From NCBI RefSeq assembly GCF_020667845.1, contig NZ_JAFMPQ010000027.1, forward strand, positions 1-64,000: 64,000 bases of DNA. The letters run 5' to 3'. Shown here in pieces: positions 51,059 to 59,856 of the stretch. The stretch is from Cognatishimia sp. F0-27. Its GTDB lineage: Bacteria; Pseudomonadota; Alphaproteobacteria; Rhodobacterales; Rhodobacteraceae. The notes below the pieces were generated by a model, which worked only from the letters and a program-made list of their open reading frames with translations, searched no databases and was not told where the DNA came from. The position numbers and the translations under genes were made by a program. The first letter of the stretch is position 1, and the number at the start of each line of letters is the position of its first letter.

Positions 51059-52552
51059 TCAGACCATGTCTTCCGTGATCAAGGGGATGGGCTGGCCCTC
51101 CTCGGCATGCACAGCTGTATCGTGCGGGACGAGAAATCCGGTCCGGTTTTGCGGCAAGCGTCGATGATTTCGCAGAATCTCCGCATGCCAGACTGGCTGC
51201 ATCGCCGCAGGATCCAACCACGCACCGGTTGGCGGACCATGCCACCACCAATGTGAAAACAGCGTGTTGCGCAGAAGTTCGATACGCCCGGGATCAGTGA
51301 TCGCGAGGCCGGCCTCGGTGTCCCAGCGCAACGATCGCCCGTTGAGATTGGCGGAGCCCACCACGGCAAAATCCGCGTCACGCACCAGAACCTTGTTATG
51401 GACATAGATGATGGGGGATCCAGCATGGGTCGCGTTCCCGTCGGCCGGTGCCATGACGGGCTGGACCGGTGCGGCAATAGTTCCGCGCTCTCCAAATCCC
51501 TGCTTGATGATTGCGAGCGCTTCGTTTTCAAGCGCCAGCCCGAAGCGTGTTTCAAGCCCGATATCGTCAAACCGGTCCTCGAAAGCCGCGTCATCGGGAA
51601 GCGCGGGCAACACCATGATCAACCTCACATCCGGGTTTTCATGCGCCGCCTCGGCAAGCGCGTTCGCGATGCGTTTGGACCGCATGTACTGGGTCTCGAT
51701 GTAGATCAGGTTCCGCGCATCCCGGATGGCATCGAGGTGAGCCCGCTCAATCTCGTTCACGATGGTCAGCGGCGACAGGAACGGCGCCTTGAACCGGCGG
51801 TTGGTCGACATGGTTCGGCGCAACTGCCGGGTTACGGGAGGCTTTTCCCGGCGGCGCACCACGGCCTCGAAGGACGCCAGATGCGCCTTGGCTTCCGCAA
51901 TGACCGGGTCGTTGCGCACAATGACCTGCACATCCGACCACGTTTCCGTGGCTGGCCGATCATGAGCACGGGTGTCAAATCTGCGATCGTTCAGGTCGAG
52001 CCCCCCGATATACAGGGTATCGTCGTCGATGACCGCCAGTTTCTGATGATGGGTCACGGTGTGCAGGGCGGGCATGGCGCTCTTCAGCCCGGGCGCATGA
52101 GCCCGCGCTGCTTTCGTCAGGGCGCGCTTTTTCGCCCATGCGCGGCGCAGCGTTTCGGGCAGAAATGCCAGCCACGGGATTGCGCCGGGCGTCGCCGGAT
52201 GGAGCGCTGCGCGAATATTCACCCGGTCGCGGTCCGCGCCGGTGGCCTCTCGGAGCGCCGCAACCTGTTTGACGGTGGACCACGTCAGTTCGTGCAATTC
52301 GGTACCGTAGACAGGGTCGAAATCGCTGATCGCCAAATTGATCGTTACCCCTCGGTCCACCACATGCGCCAGCAAATCGAACCATGTCTCGCCGATCTCG
52401 CGGGCTTCGTCAGACACCAGTGTCGTGCGCAGATCAAAGATGCGAAACCCTCCAGTGACGGAGACTTTCGCCGCAAGCACCGCCCGTTCGAAAGCTGCAA
52501 ATGCGCGATCCCCGGATACGAAGACTTCAAAATCAGCGGGAGCCGGCATCAT
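51059..52552 (-). CDS. phospholipase D-like protein
   Basis: A 497-residue protein with two HKD motifs: THHQKLAVIDDDTLYIGGLDLNDRR (about residue 190) and YVHNKVLVRDADFAVVGSANLNGRSL (about residue 400). These place it in the PLD superfamily of phospholipases and cardiolipin-synthase-like enzymes. There is no membrane helix or signal peptide, so it is probably cytosolic or peripheral. The start overlaps the kinase gene by 20 bp, making it the fourth gene of the nepR-ecfG operon. A membrane-lipid remodelling role under stress is inferred. Confidence 0.9.
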   Translation of the reverse strand: MMPAPADFEVFVSGDRAFAAFERAVLAAKVSVTGGFRIFDLRTTLVSDEAREIGETWFDLLAHVVDRGVTINLAISDFDPVYGTELHELTWSTVKQVAALREATGADRDRVNIRAALHPATPGAIPWLAFLPETLRRAWAKKRALTKAARAHAPGLKSAMPALHTVTHHQKLAVIDDDTLYIGGLDLNDRRFDTRAHDRPATETWSDVQVIVRNDPVIAEAKAHLASFEAVVRRREKPPVTRQLRRTMSTNRRFKAPFLSPLTIVNEIERAHLDAIRDARNLIYIETQYMRSKRIANALAEAAHENPDVRLIMVLPALPDDAAFEDRFDDIGLETRFGLALENEALAIIKQGFGERGTIAAPVQPVMAPADGNATHAGSPIIYVHNKVLVRDADFAVVGSANLNGRSLRWDTEAGLAITDPGRIELLRNTLFSHWWWHGPPTGAWLDPAAMQPVWHAEILRNHRRLPQNRTGFLVPHDTAVHAEEGQPIPLITEDMV

Positions 52553-54281
52553 CGGTCTCGTCGCCTTTGGGCATTTCGAGATTGGCATCCGGATCGAAAC
52601 CAAAAACCTTGAACCGCAACAGCCGCGTGTAGCGTGTGTCGCTCTCGTGCGTTGACGCCTCACCCCCAAGCTGGCGCGAAAAAGCGAGCATCAGCGTCGT
52701 CCCCAATTTTCCGCCCCCCGTGTCATCGCCTGGCTTCTCCGGCTGAGATGAGACAACCGGCGTCCCGATCGAATTCTCGATCTTGACGGTCATGTTACCT
52801 TCTTTGTCGCAATCAAGCACCATCGAGATGAACGCTTTTCCGTCGACATCGCGACCGACATATTTCAACGCGTTGGTCAGCGCCTCAGCCACCCACATGG
52901 ACAGCGGGACGGCCTGATCAGGATAGAGCGCCACGGAAGCAAGGTCTTTTTCGATTGTCAGATCACCCATCGACAGGAACGCAACACTGTCCGAAGCGAC
53001 GGCGTTGATGAGATCGCGCGCATTCACCTGAGTGCTGTCAGCTTCGGCATAGAGCGACTGATGAAGCATTGCGAGGCCGCGGACACGGCGTTGCAGACTG
53101 CTCAACACTCCCCGCGTTTCCGCGCTCACCGCGCTGCGCGCTTGCAGGTTCATGATCGACGCAATCATCTGCAGGTTGTTCTTGACCCGATGGTGCACCT
53201 CGCGAAGCAACACCTCCTTGTCCTTCAGGTCCCGCACCCGTTGCGCGTCGGCTTCCGTGACGATCAGTGTCATGCGATTGAACGCCCGTTGTGCATCCTG
53301 AAACTCATCCGGGGCGCCATCGAGCACGAGATCGGGACCATCGCGCTGGCCCAAGGCGAATTGCCGCATGGCGGACCGCAGTGCCGCCAGATGTCTGATC
53401 ACCATACGGTTAAGGCCCAGATACGCCACGATCATGCCGGTTGCCCACATCAGAAGCGCAAAGACGACAGGCATCGCGGCATTGAGCCATGAGCCGTTGT
53501 CCACGAGCGCCTCTTGCGGCCAGCTGCCGACAACGAGATAGCTATCTGCAACAGAGGCGGTCACGGCGAAGAGCCTGAGCTCCCCCGATTGATCCGTGCT
53601 CACAAATGTCTGGCCCGAAAGGGCGCTCAACCCCTCGAAGCCCAGATTGGCAGGCAGGGAGACCGCCTGTTCGACATCGGGCGCAGAAACAAGAAACGGC
53701 TCTCCCGACCGCGTCACCGCAGTCAGGATCAGGTCACGCTCCCCCTCTGATGCCGGATGGGTCTGCTGCGGCAGCAGCACCGTCATGAAGCCCAAAATCC
53801 CGGTTTGGTCCCTGACAGGCACATGCACGCCAAGAACCAACCGTCCACCACTTTGGTGTAAGGACACATCGACTGTGCCGCGCGCCACGCGGTCCTGCAT
53901 CGCCTCCGCGTCTTGATCAATCAGCGCCTGAGCATCCCCGCTGTTGCAGGAAGCGGACCCTTCAACGGAGATGAACGCTGCGTAATCGTATTGCGGGCTG
54001 TTCCGGATAAAATTGCGCATTGCGCGCCGACAGGAGTCCAGATCCATGCCATGCACCATGGCACCCAACCCTGAACTCGCACCAATGGCACGCTGCACGA
54101 GGTTGCGTTGATCCGAGGCCGCAGCAATCGTGAGTTTCGAAAGCGTTTCACGATTGACCGTGCGGGCATCATCCACAACGCGCAGCGTTTGCAGCGACGC
54201 AATGATCCCGAGAGGGAGAAGTGCCAGCGTCATCAGCAGAATCAGCCTGACGCGAAGTCCGCCAAACCGTCTGAGTGACAT
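52533..54281 (-). CDS. HisKA_2-type sensor histidine kinase in the general stress operon (PhyK-like)
   Basis: A 582-residue kinase. A periplasmic sensor region (about 35-265) lies between two membrane helices (about 12-32 and 270-292), followed by a HAMP-like stretch. A HisKA_2 phospho-acceptor region then carries LLREVHHRVKNNLQMIASIMNLQARS, and a HATPase domain has WVAEALTNALKYV and GGGKLGTTLMLAFSRQLGG. This class commonly phosphorylates PhyR in the general stress response, and the gene overlaps ecfG by a few bases. It is most likely the PhyR kinase. The sensed signal is unknown. Confidence 0.9.
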   Translation of the reverse strand: MSLRRFGGLRVRLILLMTLALLPLGIIASLQTLRVVDDARTVNRETLSKLTIAAASDQRNLVQRAIGASSGLGAMVHGMDLDSCRRAMRNFIRNSPQYDYAAFISVEGSASCNSGDAQALIDQDAEAMQDRVARGTVDVSLHQSGGRLVLGVHVPVRDQTGILGFMTVLLPQQTHPASEGERDLILTAVTRSGEPFLVSAPDVEQAVSLPANLGFEGLSALSGQTFVSTDQSGELRLFAVTASVADSYLVVGSWPQEALVDNGSWLNAAMPVVFALLMWATGMIVAYLGLNRMVIRHLAALRSAMRQFALGQRDGPDLVLDGAPDEFQDAQRAFNRMTLIVTEADAQRVRDLKDKEVLLREVHHRVKNNLQMIASIMNLQARSAVSAETRGVLSSLQRRVRGLAMLHQSLYAEADSTQVNARDLINAVASDSVAFLSMGDLTIEKDLASVALYPDQAVPLSMWVAEALTNALKYVGRDVDGKAFISMVLDCDKEGNMTVKIENSIGTPVVSSQPEKPGDDTGGGKLGTTLMLAFSRQLGGEASTHESDTRYTRLLRFKVFGFDPDANLEMPKGDETDDAGSR

Positions 54282-54832
54282 CAGGCGATGCTCTGGTTCA
54301 CTGTCACGATGCCCTGGGTAACAACTTCTGTCACCTCCATGGGGCTTTCTTCGGACACGTCCATAAGCTCGGCCAGACGCGCGCGCCCGCGGTTCACGCG
54401 ACTCTTGATCGTCCCGATGGCCACGCCGCAGGTTTCCGCGGCTTCCTCATAGGAAAACCCGCCAGCCCCCACGAGCACCAGCGCTTCACGTTGTTCCTCG
54501 GGAAGGGTCCCGAAGGCTTGGGAGAAATCGCGCATCTGTAGACGCCCGTCATGATCCGGCTTCTGGGCAAGACCGGCGGACATATCGCCGTCCTTGTCCT
54601 CCACCTCGCGGCGACGCTTGCGATGGTGCGAATAGTAGGTGTTGCGCAAAATCGTGAAAAGCCACGCGCGCATGTTGGTGCCGGGCTGGAACTTCTCGAT
54701 ATTCGTCCAGGCTTTTTCGAGCGCGTCCTGCACCATGTCGTCAGCAAGCGCGGAGTTGCGCGTCAGACTCATGGCAAAAGCGCGCATCGACCCGAGATGT
54801 TCGACGATCTCGTCACGAGGATCATTTGTCAT
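54281..54832 (-). CDS. ecfG: general stress response ECF sigma factor
   Basis: A 183-residue group ECF15 sigma factor from the ATG at 54832 (MTNDPRDE), overlapping nepR by 11 bp. Region 2 (MRAFAMSLTRNSALADDMVQDALEKAWTNIEKF, MRAWLFTILRNTYYSHHRKRRRE) and region 4 (FGTLPEEQREALVLVGAGGFSYEEAAETCGVAIGTIKSRVNRGRARL) are intact. It directs RNA polymerase to GGAAC-N16/17-CGTT promoters, several of which lie within this window. It is held inactive by NepR until phosphorylated PhyR removes NepR. Confidence 0.95.
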   Translation of the reverse strand: MTNDPRDEIVEHLGSMRAFAMSLTRNSALADDMVQDALEKAWTNIEKFQPGTNMRAWLFTILRNTYYSHHRKRRREVEDKDGDMSAGLAQKPDHDGRLQMRDFSQAFGTLPEEQREALVLVGAGGFSYEEAAETCGVAIGTIKSRVNRGRARLAELMDVSEESPMEVTEVVTQGIVTVNQSIA

Positions 54833-54995
54833 GCGCAGGCTCCGACGTCGCATTCCCGGACTGCTGCGACCGCAGCCGATCCAGCAATTCGGTGAAGCGC
54901 GAGGGCAACTCCTGATTGGCGATATCCTCGTAGGCGCGCTTGAGCTGCTTGTCGATCTCTTGCTCGACGCCTTGTGACTGACTGAGACGGCTCAT
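54822..54995 (-). CDS. nepR: anti-sigma factor NepR
   Basis: A 57-residue protein: MSRLSQSQGVEQEIDKQLKR followed by AYEDIANQELPSRFTELLDR and an LRSQQSGN tail. This is the NepR family pattern, with two short helices that clamp the ECF sigma factor. Phosphorylated PhyR binds it through its sigma-like domain. It is first in the leftward operon nepR-ecfG-kinase-PLD, its end overlapping ecfG, and is transcribed from the palindromic EcfG promoter it shares with phyR. Confidence 0.93.
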   Translation of the reverse strand: MSRLSQSQGVEQEIDKQLKRAYEDIANQELPSRFTELLDRLRSQQSGNATSEPAHDK

Positions 54996-55033
54996 GGCTG
55001 ACTGTTTCCCAAATTAAAAACCACACTGTGTTG

Positions 55034-55065
55034 GGAACTGAATGCGCTCGAGCGGCATTAGTTCC
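55034..55065. promoter_or_regulatory. overlapping divergent EcfG promoters in a 32-bp palindrome (phyR / nepR-ecfG)
   Basis: GGAACT at the left end and AGTTCC at the right end are arms of a near-perfect palindrome centred on CTCGAG. Rightward: GGAAC (55034-55038), 17 bp, CATT (55056-55059), toward phyR. Leftward: GGAAC (55065-55061), 16 bp, CATT (55044-55041), toward nepR. Both -10 elements read CATT instead of CGTT, which may make them weaker. Confidence 0.8.
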
Positions 55066-55098
55066 ATGATCAACAAAAAATTATGGGAGTGACGACAA

Positions 55099-55911
55099 AT
55101 GTCGCAGCCGACCGAGAGCCTACTTGCAGACCAAATCGGGTCTAGCCTGCCATATCTGAGGCGGTATGCGCGCGCGCTGACCGGCAGCCAGAAAAGCGGC
55201 GATGCCTATGCAACCACGACGCTCGAAGCCATCCTCGTTGACCCGTCGCAATTCGCCGGTGGCGTGGACCCCAAGGTTGCGCTCTTCGCCACGTTCCACA
55301 AGATCTGGTCGACAAGTGGCGCGCAACTGGCTGGTGAGGAAACCGATTTGCGGGCCAAGGCTCAACAGCATCTGGCGTCGCTGACCGCAGGCACCCGAGA
55401 GGTCCTGCTCTTGCACACTCTGGAGGATTTCACCGTCGAGGAAGTCGGCCAGATCGTTGACAAATCCCCGACGGAGGTCGAGGAGTTGTTGTCGATTGCC
55501 TATGCGGAAATGGGCAAGTCCGTCACCGGCTCGATCATGGTTATTGAGGATGAGGCCATCATTGCCTTTGATCTTGAAGGGATCTGCTCCGAATTGGGTC
55601 ACAAGGTGACCGGGATTGCCCGAACCGAGAGCGAAGCCATCGATCTTTTCAAGACGGCGCGCCCGGACCTGATCCTGTCGGACATTCAGCTGGCTGATGG
55701 CTCCAGCGGCATCGACGCGGTCAATCGCATAATCGCGGATGCGGGTGATATCCCTGTGATCTTCATCACGGCGTTCCCGGAACGCTTGCTGACAGGCGAA
55801 GGGCCGGAGCCGGCGTTCCTGATTTCGAAGCCCTATAGTGAAGCGCATATTCGTTCCGCGGTCAGCCAGGCCATGTTCTTTGCAAGCTCCGCGGTACTCA
55901 AGACCAGCTGA
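55099..55911 (+). CDS. phyR: general stress response anti-anti-sigma regulator PhyR
   Basis: A 270-residue protein. An N-terminal ECF-sigma-like domain (about 10-135: LPYLRRYARALTGSQKSGDAYATTTLEAIL, FTVEEVGQIVDKSPTEVEELL) is followed by a C-terminal receiver domain (about 145-265). The receiver has acidic EDE, the phospho-acceptor Asp in ILSDIQLADG, ITAFPE and the conserved SKPY. When phosphorylated it binds NepR and frees EcfG. It is divergent from nepR-ecfG across a 103-bp region. Confidence 0.96.
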   Translation: MSQPTESLLADQIGSSLPYLRRYARALTGSQKSGDAYATTTLEAILVDPSQFAGGVDPKVALFATFHKIWSTSGAQLAGEETDLRAKAQQHLASLTAGTREVLLLHTLEDFTVEEVGQIVDKSPTEVEELLSIAYAEMGKSVTGSIMVIEDEAIIAFDLEGICSELGHKVTGIARTESEAIDLFKTARPDLILSDIQLADGSSGIDAVNRIIADAGDIPVIFITAFPERLLTGEGPEPAFLISKPYSEAHIRSAVSQAMFFASSAVLKTS

Positions 55912-55932
55912 TTGCACTCAGTTTTCGATGCC

Positions 55933-55975
55933 AAAAAAATGCCCCCGCAGCGCTTGCTGCGGGGGCATTTTTTTT
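55933..55975. terminator. bidirectional terminator between phyR and dps
   Basis: TGCCCCCGCAGC-GCTT-GCTGCGGGGGCA is flanked by seven A residues on the left and eight T residues on the right. It can end transcription of both convergent genes. Confidence 0.93.
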
Positions 55976-55991
55976 CTTGTGCGACGTGGCT

Positions 55992-56492
55992 TTACGAAGA
56001 CTTCGCCAAAGCGCGCAGCATCCACGCGGCTTTTTCATGGAAGGCGCTCCGCTCGGTCGCCAGATCCTCTGTAACGGGATCCTTACGATCTTCGACGATC
56101 TCCACGACCGCATGCAGGCGATGGGCAAGACGCTCATGGTCGCTTGCAAGATCGTTGATCATGTCTTCAGCCGACAGTTCACCGGTCTTGTCGTCGATCG
56201 CCGACCGCTTGAGCACATCCGACATCGAGGAGGGCGCCAGATGACCAAGCGCGCGGATGCGCTCCGCCAGCTCGTCTGCTGCCTGGAACATGTCTTCGTA
56301 ATGCTCCTCGGTCAGGTTATGCACCGAGTAGAACAGAGGACCTTCCACATTCCAGTGGTAGGCGTGTGTCTTGAACACAAGGCGGTATGTGTCGGACAGA
56401 ACGTCAGCCAGCGCGTCAGCAATGACAGCGGTGTCGCGGACGCCTGTTGAAACTTCGTCAGAGCTCGGGATCACATTCAGGGCGTTGGACAT
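55992..56492 (-). CDS. dps: Dps family DNA-binding ferritin-like protein
   Basis: A 166-residue Dps/ferritin-fold protein from the ATG at 56492 (MSNALNV), with AGGAG 9 nt upstream. The intersubunit ferroxidase residues are seen in FKTHAYHWNVEGPLFYSVH and EEHYEDMFQAADELAERIRALG. It stores iron using peroxide and protects DNA. A GGAAC-N17-CGTT promoter precedes it, placing it in the EcfG regulon. Confidence 0.95.
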   Translation of the reverse strand: MSNALNVIPSSDEVSTGVRDTAVIADALADVLSDTYRLVFKTHAYHWNVEGPLFYSVHNLTEEHYEDMFQAADELAERIRALGHLAPSSMSDVLKRSAIDDKTGELSAEDMINDLASDHERLAHRLHAVVEIVEDRKDPVTEDLATERSAFHEKAAWMLRALAKSS

Positions 56493-56529
56493 GTCGGTGT
56501 CTCCTTTCATTTCCTTTTCTTGGAGGGCT

Positions 56530-56555
56530 AACGTGTCAGGCGACATCGCGGTTCC
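56530..56555 (-). promoter_or_regulatory. EcfG-type promoter of dps
   Basis: On the minus strand GGAAC-N17-CGTT, 38 bp before the dps start. It overlaps the 3' end of the upstream ThDP-enzyme gene. Confidence 0.87.
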
Positions 56556-58197
56556 GAGAAAACTCGGAAAGTCGCCTCGGAACATGCCCGACCGCCTGAT
56601 AATCGACCGGTATTGTCAGAAGCGTCGCACCTTCGGCGCTGCGTGATGCGCTCAGCGCCTCCGCCAGCATGTCCAACCGTTCGACATGCGCATAGCTCCA
56701 GCCAAAAGCCGTTGCCAGACTCGCCCATACCGGATTGCCAAAAGGAAAGTCAGGGCCGCCCGTCCCTTGGTGTGCGTCAATCAATCCAAGACCGCCATCG
56801 ACCCAGACAAGCACGGTCAGTCGAAGGCCAAGCCGTGTGATGGATTCCATTTCCTGAACATTCATCATCACATCGCCATCACCGCATACGGCAAGCACGT
56901 GGCCATCCGGGTTGAGCCGCGCCGCGGCAAGCGCACCGGGCAGCGCAAGCCCCATCCCGGCCAAGCCATTGGGGACGATCAATTGACCCGGTGCTTGCGG
57001 CAGAACGTGCCGCGCGACCCAAAGCTTATGTGCTCCGACACCGGACAAGACCGTGTCCTCTGGTGCAAGCCCGTCAGAGATCACACGACAGATATCCGGC
57101 GGCGCTACCGCCCCGGCATCCACCTCTGTAATCTGGGCGGACAGGGCAGATTGCATGCCTGCACGCGCCTCCTGGGTGGCGCTGTGTTCCTGCCATACAC
57201 GACCTTCCAGACGGATACGCAAATCGGAAAGCGTATGCGCGAGACCGCCGATCACCTCCACGGCGATGGAGAGGCCGGTATCAGCGCGCGGCGGCTCTGA
57301 ATCGATGACGCAAACCCGCGTGTGATCACTGCCGAGCAGCTTGGTCGGAGGATACTCAACCGCATCGAAACCAACCAGAACGATAAGATCCGAGGCCGCG
57401 AGGGCGAGGTCGATCCAGTCGTCCTCCCCCTGCCCTACAGTATAGAGCGTTTGGGGATGCTCCGGCGGCAGAAGCCCGCTTGCCATGAAGGTTGTGGCCA
57501 CAGGAATAGCCGTCGCCTCGGCAAAGCGCTGCAAGGGTTCCACTGCGTCATCGCGAAAAACGCCGGCACCGGCGACAATAATCGGGTTCTGCGCCGCCGC
57601 GATTGCGTCTGCGGCTTTGGCGAGCGCGCCAAGTTCGGCACGGCCGACCGACACCTCCCGGTTTGGCAGAACCTGTGCATCCGTCCGCATGTCTGCCACA
57701 TCCTCCGGCAGACACAGATGAACGGCGCCCGGCCTACCAGACCGGCTTTGCCGGACCGCTTCGGAGAAGCTTGCCGGGATGTCATCTGCCGACAACAGTG
57801 TGCGGCTGAATTTCGTAACCGGCTGGAACAGCGCTTCGAGATCTATCATCTGGTGACTCAGACGCCCCAATCGGCGCCTCGCTCCTTGCCCGGTAATGGC
57901 GATCAGCGGCACGTGATCAAGCTGCGCATCCGCAACGCCGGTCACGAGATTGGTCGCCCCTGGCCCGAGTGTCGACAGGCAGACGCCCGGCGTTCGGGTC
58001 AGGCGCGCATGAACTGACGCCATGAAGGCCGCACCTTGTTCATGGCGGCATAAAACGAAGTCTATCGTGGATGCGTCGAGCGCCACCATCAGAGCCGTCG
58101 TCTCTTCTCCGGGCACGCCAAAAACAACCGTGACGCCGGCATTTTCAAGGCAAGCGACCAAAAGATCGGCGCCTGTTCGTTCTGTTCGGTCACCCAT
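56536..58197 (-). CDS. thiamine-diphosphate enzyme, acetolactate synthase-like
   Basis: A 553-residue protein from the ATG at 58197, which overlaps the gdhA stop (TGATG); a GTG 3 bp earlier is also possible. It has the three ThDP-enzyme domains: the N-terminal PYR domain with catalytic Glu in CRHEQGAAFMA, the central DHS-like domain, and the PP domain with CGDGDVMMNVQEME as the Mg/ThDP site. It resembles large acetolactate synthase subunits and related decarboxylases/carboligases. No small regulatory subunit is adjacent, so a catabolic or specialised carboligase is likelier than IlvB. Coupled to gdhA. Confidence 0.85.
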   Translation of the reverse strand: MGDRTERTGADLLVACLENAGVTVVFGVPGEETTALMVALDASTIDFVLCRHEQGAAFMASVHARLTRTPGVCLSTLGPGATNLVTGVADAQLDHVPLIAITGQGARRRLGRLSHQMIDLEALFQPVTKFSRTLLSADDIPASFSEAVRQSRSGRPGAVHLCLPEDVADMRTDAQVLPNREVSVGRAELGALAKAADAIAAAQNPIIVAGAGVFRDDAVEPLQRFAEATAIPVATTFMASGLLPPEHPQTLYTVGQGEDDWIDLALAASDLIVLVGFDAVEYPPTKLLGSDHTRVCVIDSEPPRADTGLSIAVEVIGGLAHTLSDLRIRLEGRVWQEHSATQEARAGMQSALSAQITEVDAGAVAPPDICRVISDGLAPEDTVLSGVGAHKLWVARHVLPQAPGQLIVPNGLAGMGLALPGALAAARLNPDGHVLAVCGDGDVMMNVQEMESITRLGLRLTVLVWVDGGLGLIDAHQGTGGPDFPFGNPVWASLATAFGWSYAHVERLDMLAEALSASRSAEGATLLTIPVDYQAVGHVPRRLSEFSRNRDVA

Positions 58198-59540
58198 CAC
58201 AGCACCCCCTGCGCGGTAATTGCGCTGGCAAGCCTGCGGTAAGCGGCGACATTGGCGCCGCGGGCATAATTCACGCCGCCGCTGCGCTGACCATCTTCGG
58301 ACACGCGGGCATGAATGTCGGCCATGATGCCTTTCAACGCCGTGTCGACTTCGTCTGCGCTCATGAAGCGGCGTTGGCTCATCTGGCTCATTTCAAGACC
58401 GCTGACGGCAACGCCCCCCGCGTTGGCGGCTTTGCCGGGTGCGTAGGTCACGCTGTGTTTCCTCAACACGCGCAACCCGTCTGCCGTGGTGGGCATATTC
58501 GCGCCTTCGGCGAGCAGGGTCACGCCATTGTCGACAAGGGCCTGCGCCTGATCCGCGTCAATCTCGTTTTGCGTGGCACAGGGCAGCGCGATATCCGCGG
58601 GGTATTCCCACGGCGTGGCGCCTTCCGCAAACTCGGCGTCGATGCGGTTCGGCAAGGGCCCCAGCGACTCCCCGGCGGACTTGCGTTCGGCAACCCAATC
58701 GAGCGCGTCTCGGCTCAGACCGTCCGCTGCGTGGATCGTCCCGGCGGTGTCTGACAAGGCAATGACCTTTGCACCGAGAGCCATCGCCTTGGCAGCCGCA
58801 TGGCGCGCCACGTTGCCTTTCCCGGAAATTGCGATGCGCTTGTCTTCCAAGGCTTCGCCCATCCGTTCAAGCATCGCTTGCAGGAAGTAAATCAGACCAT
58901 AGCCTGTCGCTTCGGTGCGCACCGCTGAACCGCCATAGCTCAAGCCCTTGCCGGTGAGCGCGCCCTGATACAGGCCGGCTTGCTGCGCCCAAGCACCAAA
59001 TAGATTGCCGATCTCTTCCGTGCCGACATTGATGTCGCCGGCCGGAACATCCTTGTCCGGTCCGATAAATGGAGCGAGCGCGCGCATGAAGGCTTGGCAG
59101 AAGCGCATGATCTCCGACCTGGACCGGCCGCGTGGATCAAAATCCGCTCCGCCTTTGGCACCTCCCAGAGGCAACCCTGTCAGCGCATTCTTGAAGCATT
59201 GCTCGAACGCAAGAAACCGCAGATCGTCAAGGGTCACGCCGGGGTGAAACCGCAAGCCACCCTTGTAGGGACCAATGACATTCGACCCCTGGACGCGCCA
59301 ACCGCGGTTGATCTGCACCGCGCCATCATCGTCTTCCCAGGTCACGCGAAAGCTGATGACACGATCAGGTTCGGCCAACCGGTTGAGAACCCGCGCTGCT
59401 GTCCAATCCGCATTGTTCTTTTCAACAGTCATGACGTCCGTCGCGACTTCGCGGATGGCTTGAATGAAATTCGGGAGGGCATGGTCCGCTTGCGGAAGGG
59501 AAGAGAGGAATTGCTCTGTGAGCGCCGAGCTACGATCCAT
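58197..59540 (-). CDS. gdhA: NADP-type glutamate dehydrogenase
   Basis: A 447-residue enzyme from the ATG at 59540 (MDRSSALT) with AAGGA 9 nt upstream. It interconverts glutamate with 2-oxoglutarate and ammonia. Typical hexameric GDH patterns are RVTWEDDDGAVQINRGWRVQ, GPYKGGLRFHPGV, the active-site lysine in PLGGAKGGADFDP and DINVGTEEIGNLFG. A Rossmann domain (RIAISGKGNVARHAAAKAM) completes it. It follows the EcfG-controlled DUF1328 gene by 80 bp with no terminator seen, so it may be partly stress-induced. Confidence 0.95.
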   Translation of the reverse strand: MDRSSALTEQFLSSLPQADHALPNFIQAIREVATDVMTVEKNNADWTAARVLNRLAEPDRVISFRVTWEDDDGAVQINRGWRVQGSNVIGPYKGGLRFHPGVTLDDLRFLAFEQCFKNALTGLPLGGAKGGADFDPRGRSRSEIMRFCQAFMRALAPFIGPDKDVPAGDINVGTEEIGNLFGAWAQQAGLYQGALTGKGLSYGGSAVRTEATGYGLIYFLQAMLERMGEALEDKRIAISGKGNVARHAAAKAMALGAKVIALSDTAGTIHAADGLSRDALDWVAERKSAGESLGPLPNRIDAEFAEGATPWEYPADIALPCATQNEIDADQAQALVDNGVTLLAEGANMPTTADGLRVLRKHSVTYAPGKAANAGGVAVSGLEMSQMSQRRFMSADEVDTALKGIMADIHARVSEDGQRSGGVNYARGANVAAYRRLASAITAQGVL

Positions 59541-59620
59541 TTTATGGTCCTTGTATTCAGAAATGAAAACGCTGAAGCCCGTTTCCGGACTCCAGCCTGA
59601 AGAAGAAAGAAACGCGTGGG

Positions 59621-59785
59621 TCAGCGTCCGCGGGCAAATCGCATGACCAGCGTCACGACAAACAAGACCAGGAAGAGAATGAACAAGATCTGCGCGATCC
59701 CGGCAGACGTTGTTGCGATACCGCCGAACCCGAAGACCCCTGCCACGAGTGCGACGATCAGAAAGACAATTGACCAGTAGAGCAT
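59621..59785 (-). CDS. DUF1328 small membrane protein (YtjA family)
   Basis: A 54-residue protein starting at MLYWSIVF with AAGGA 6 nt upstream. It has two hydrophobic helices ([42 protein letters not shown]), as in DUF1328. Function unknown; such genes are common stress-regulon members. A perfect EcfG promoter lies 33 bp upstream. Confidence 0.9.
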   Translation of the reverse strand: MLYWSIVFLIVALVAGVFGFGGIATTSAGIAQILFILFLVLFVVTLVMRFARGR

Positions 59786-59817
59786 AACGTTTCCTTTCAT
59801 CTGACATCTGCGCAGAC

Positions 59818-59842
59818 AACGTGAGCGCGCGGCCAAGGTTCC
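59818..59842 (-). promoter_or_regulatory. EcfG-type promoter of the DUF1328 gene
   Basis: On the minus strand GGAAC-N16-CGTT, an exact consensus match 33 bp before the start codon. It lies back to back with the next promoter. Confidence 0.88.
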
Positions 59843-59856
59843 GATTTGTTTTTTTC

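Noticed and set aside
54829-55026. Open frame of 65 codons (MWFLIWETVS...) on the minus strand
   Set aside because: It is the wrong frame over nepR; the correct frame gives the 57-residue NepR with its family motif and overlaps ecfG.
59541-59620. EcfG promoter directly before gdhA
   Set aside because: Only a degenerate GGAGT-N17-CGTT is present; it lacks the invariant GGAAC core, so it was mentioned but not annotated.
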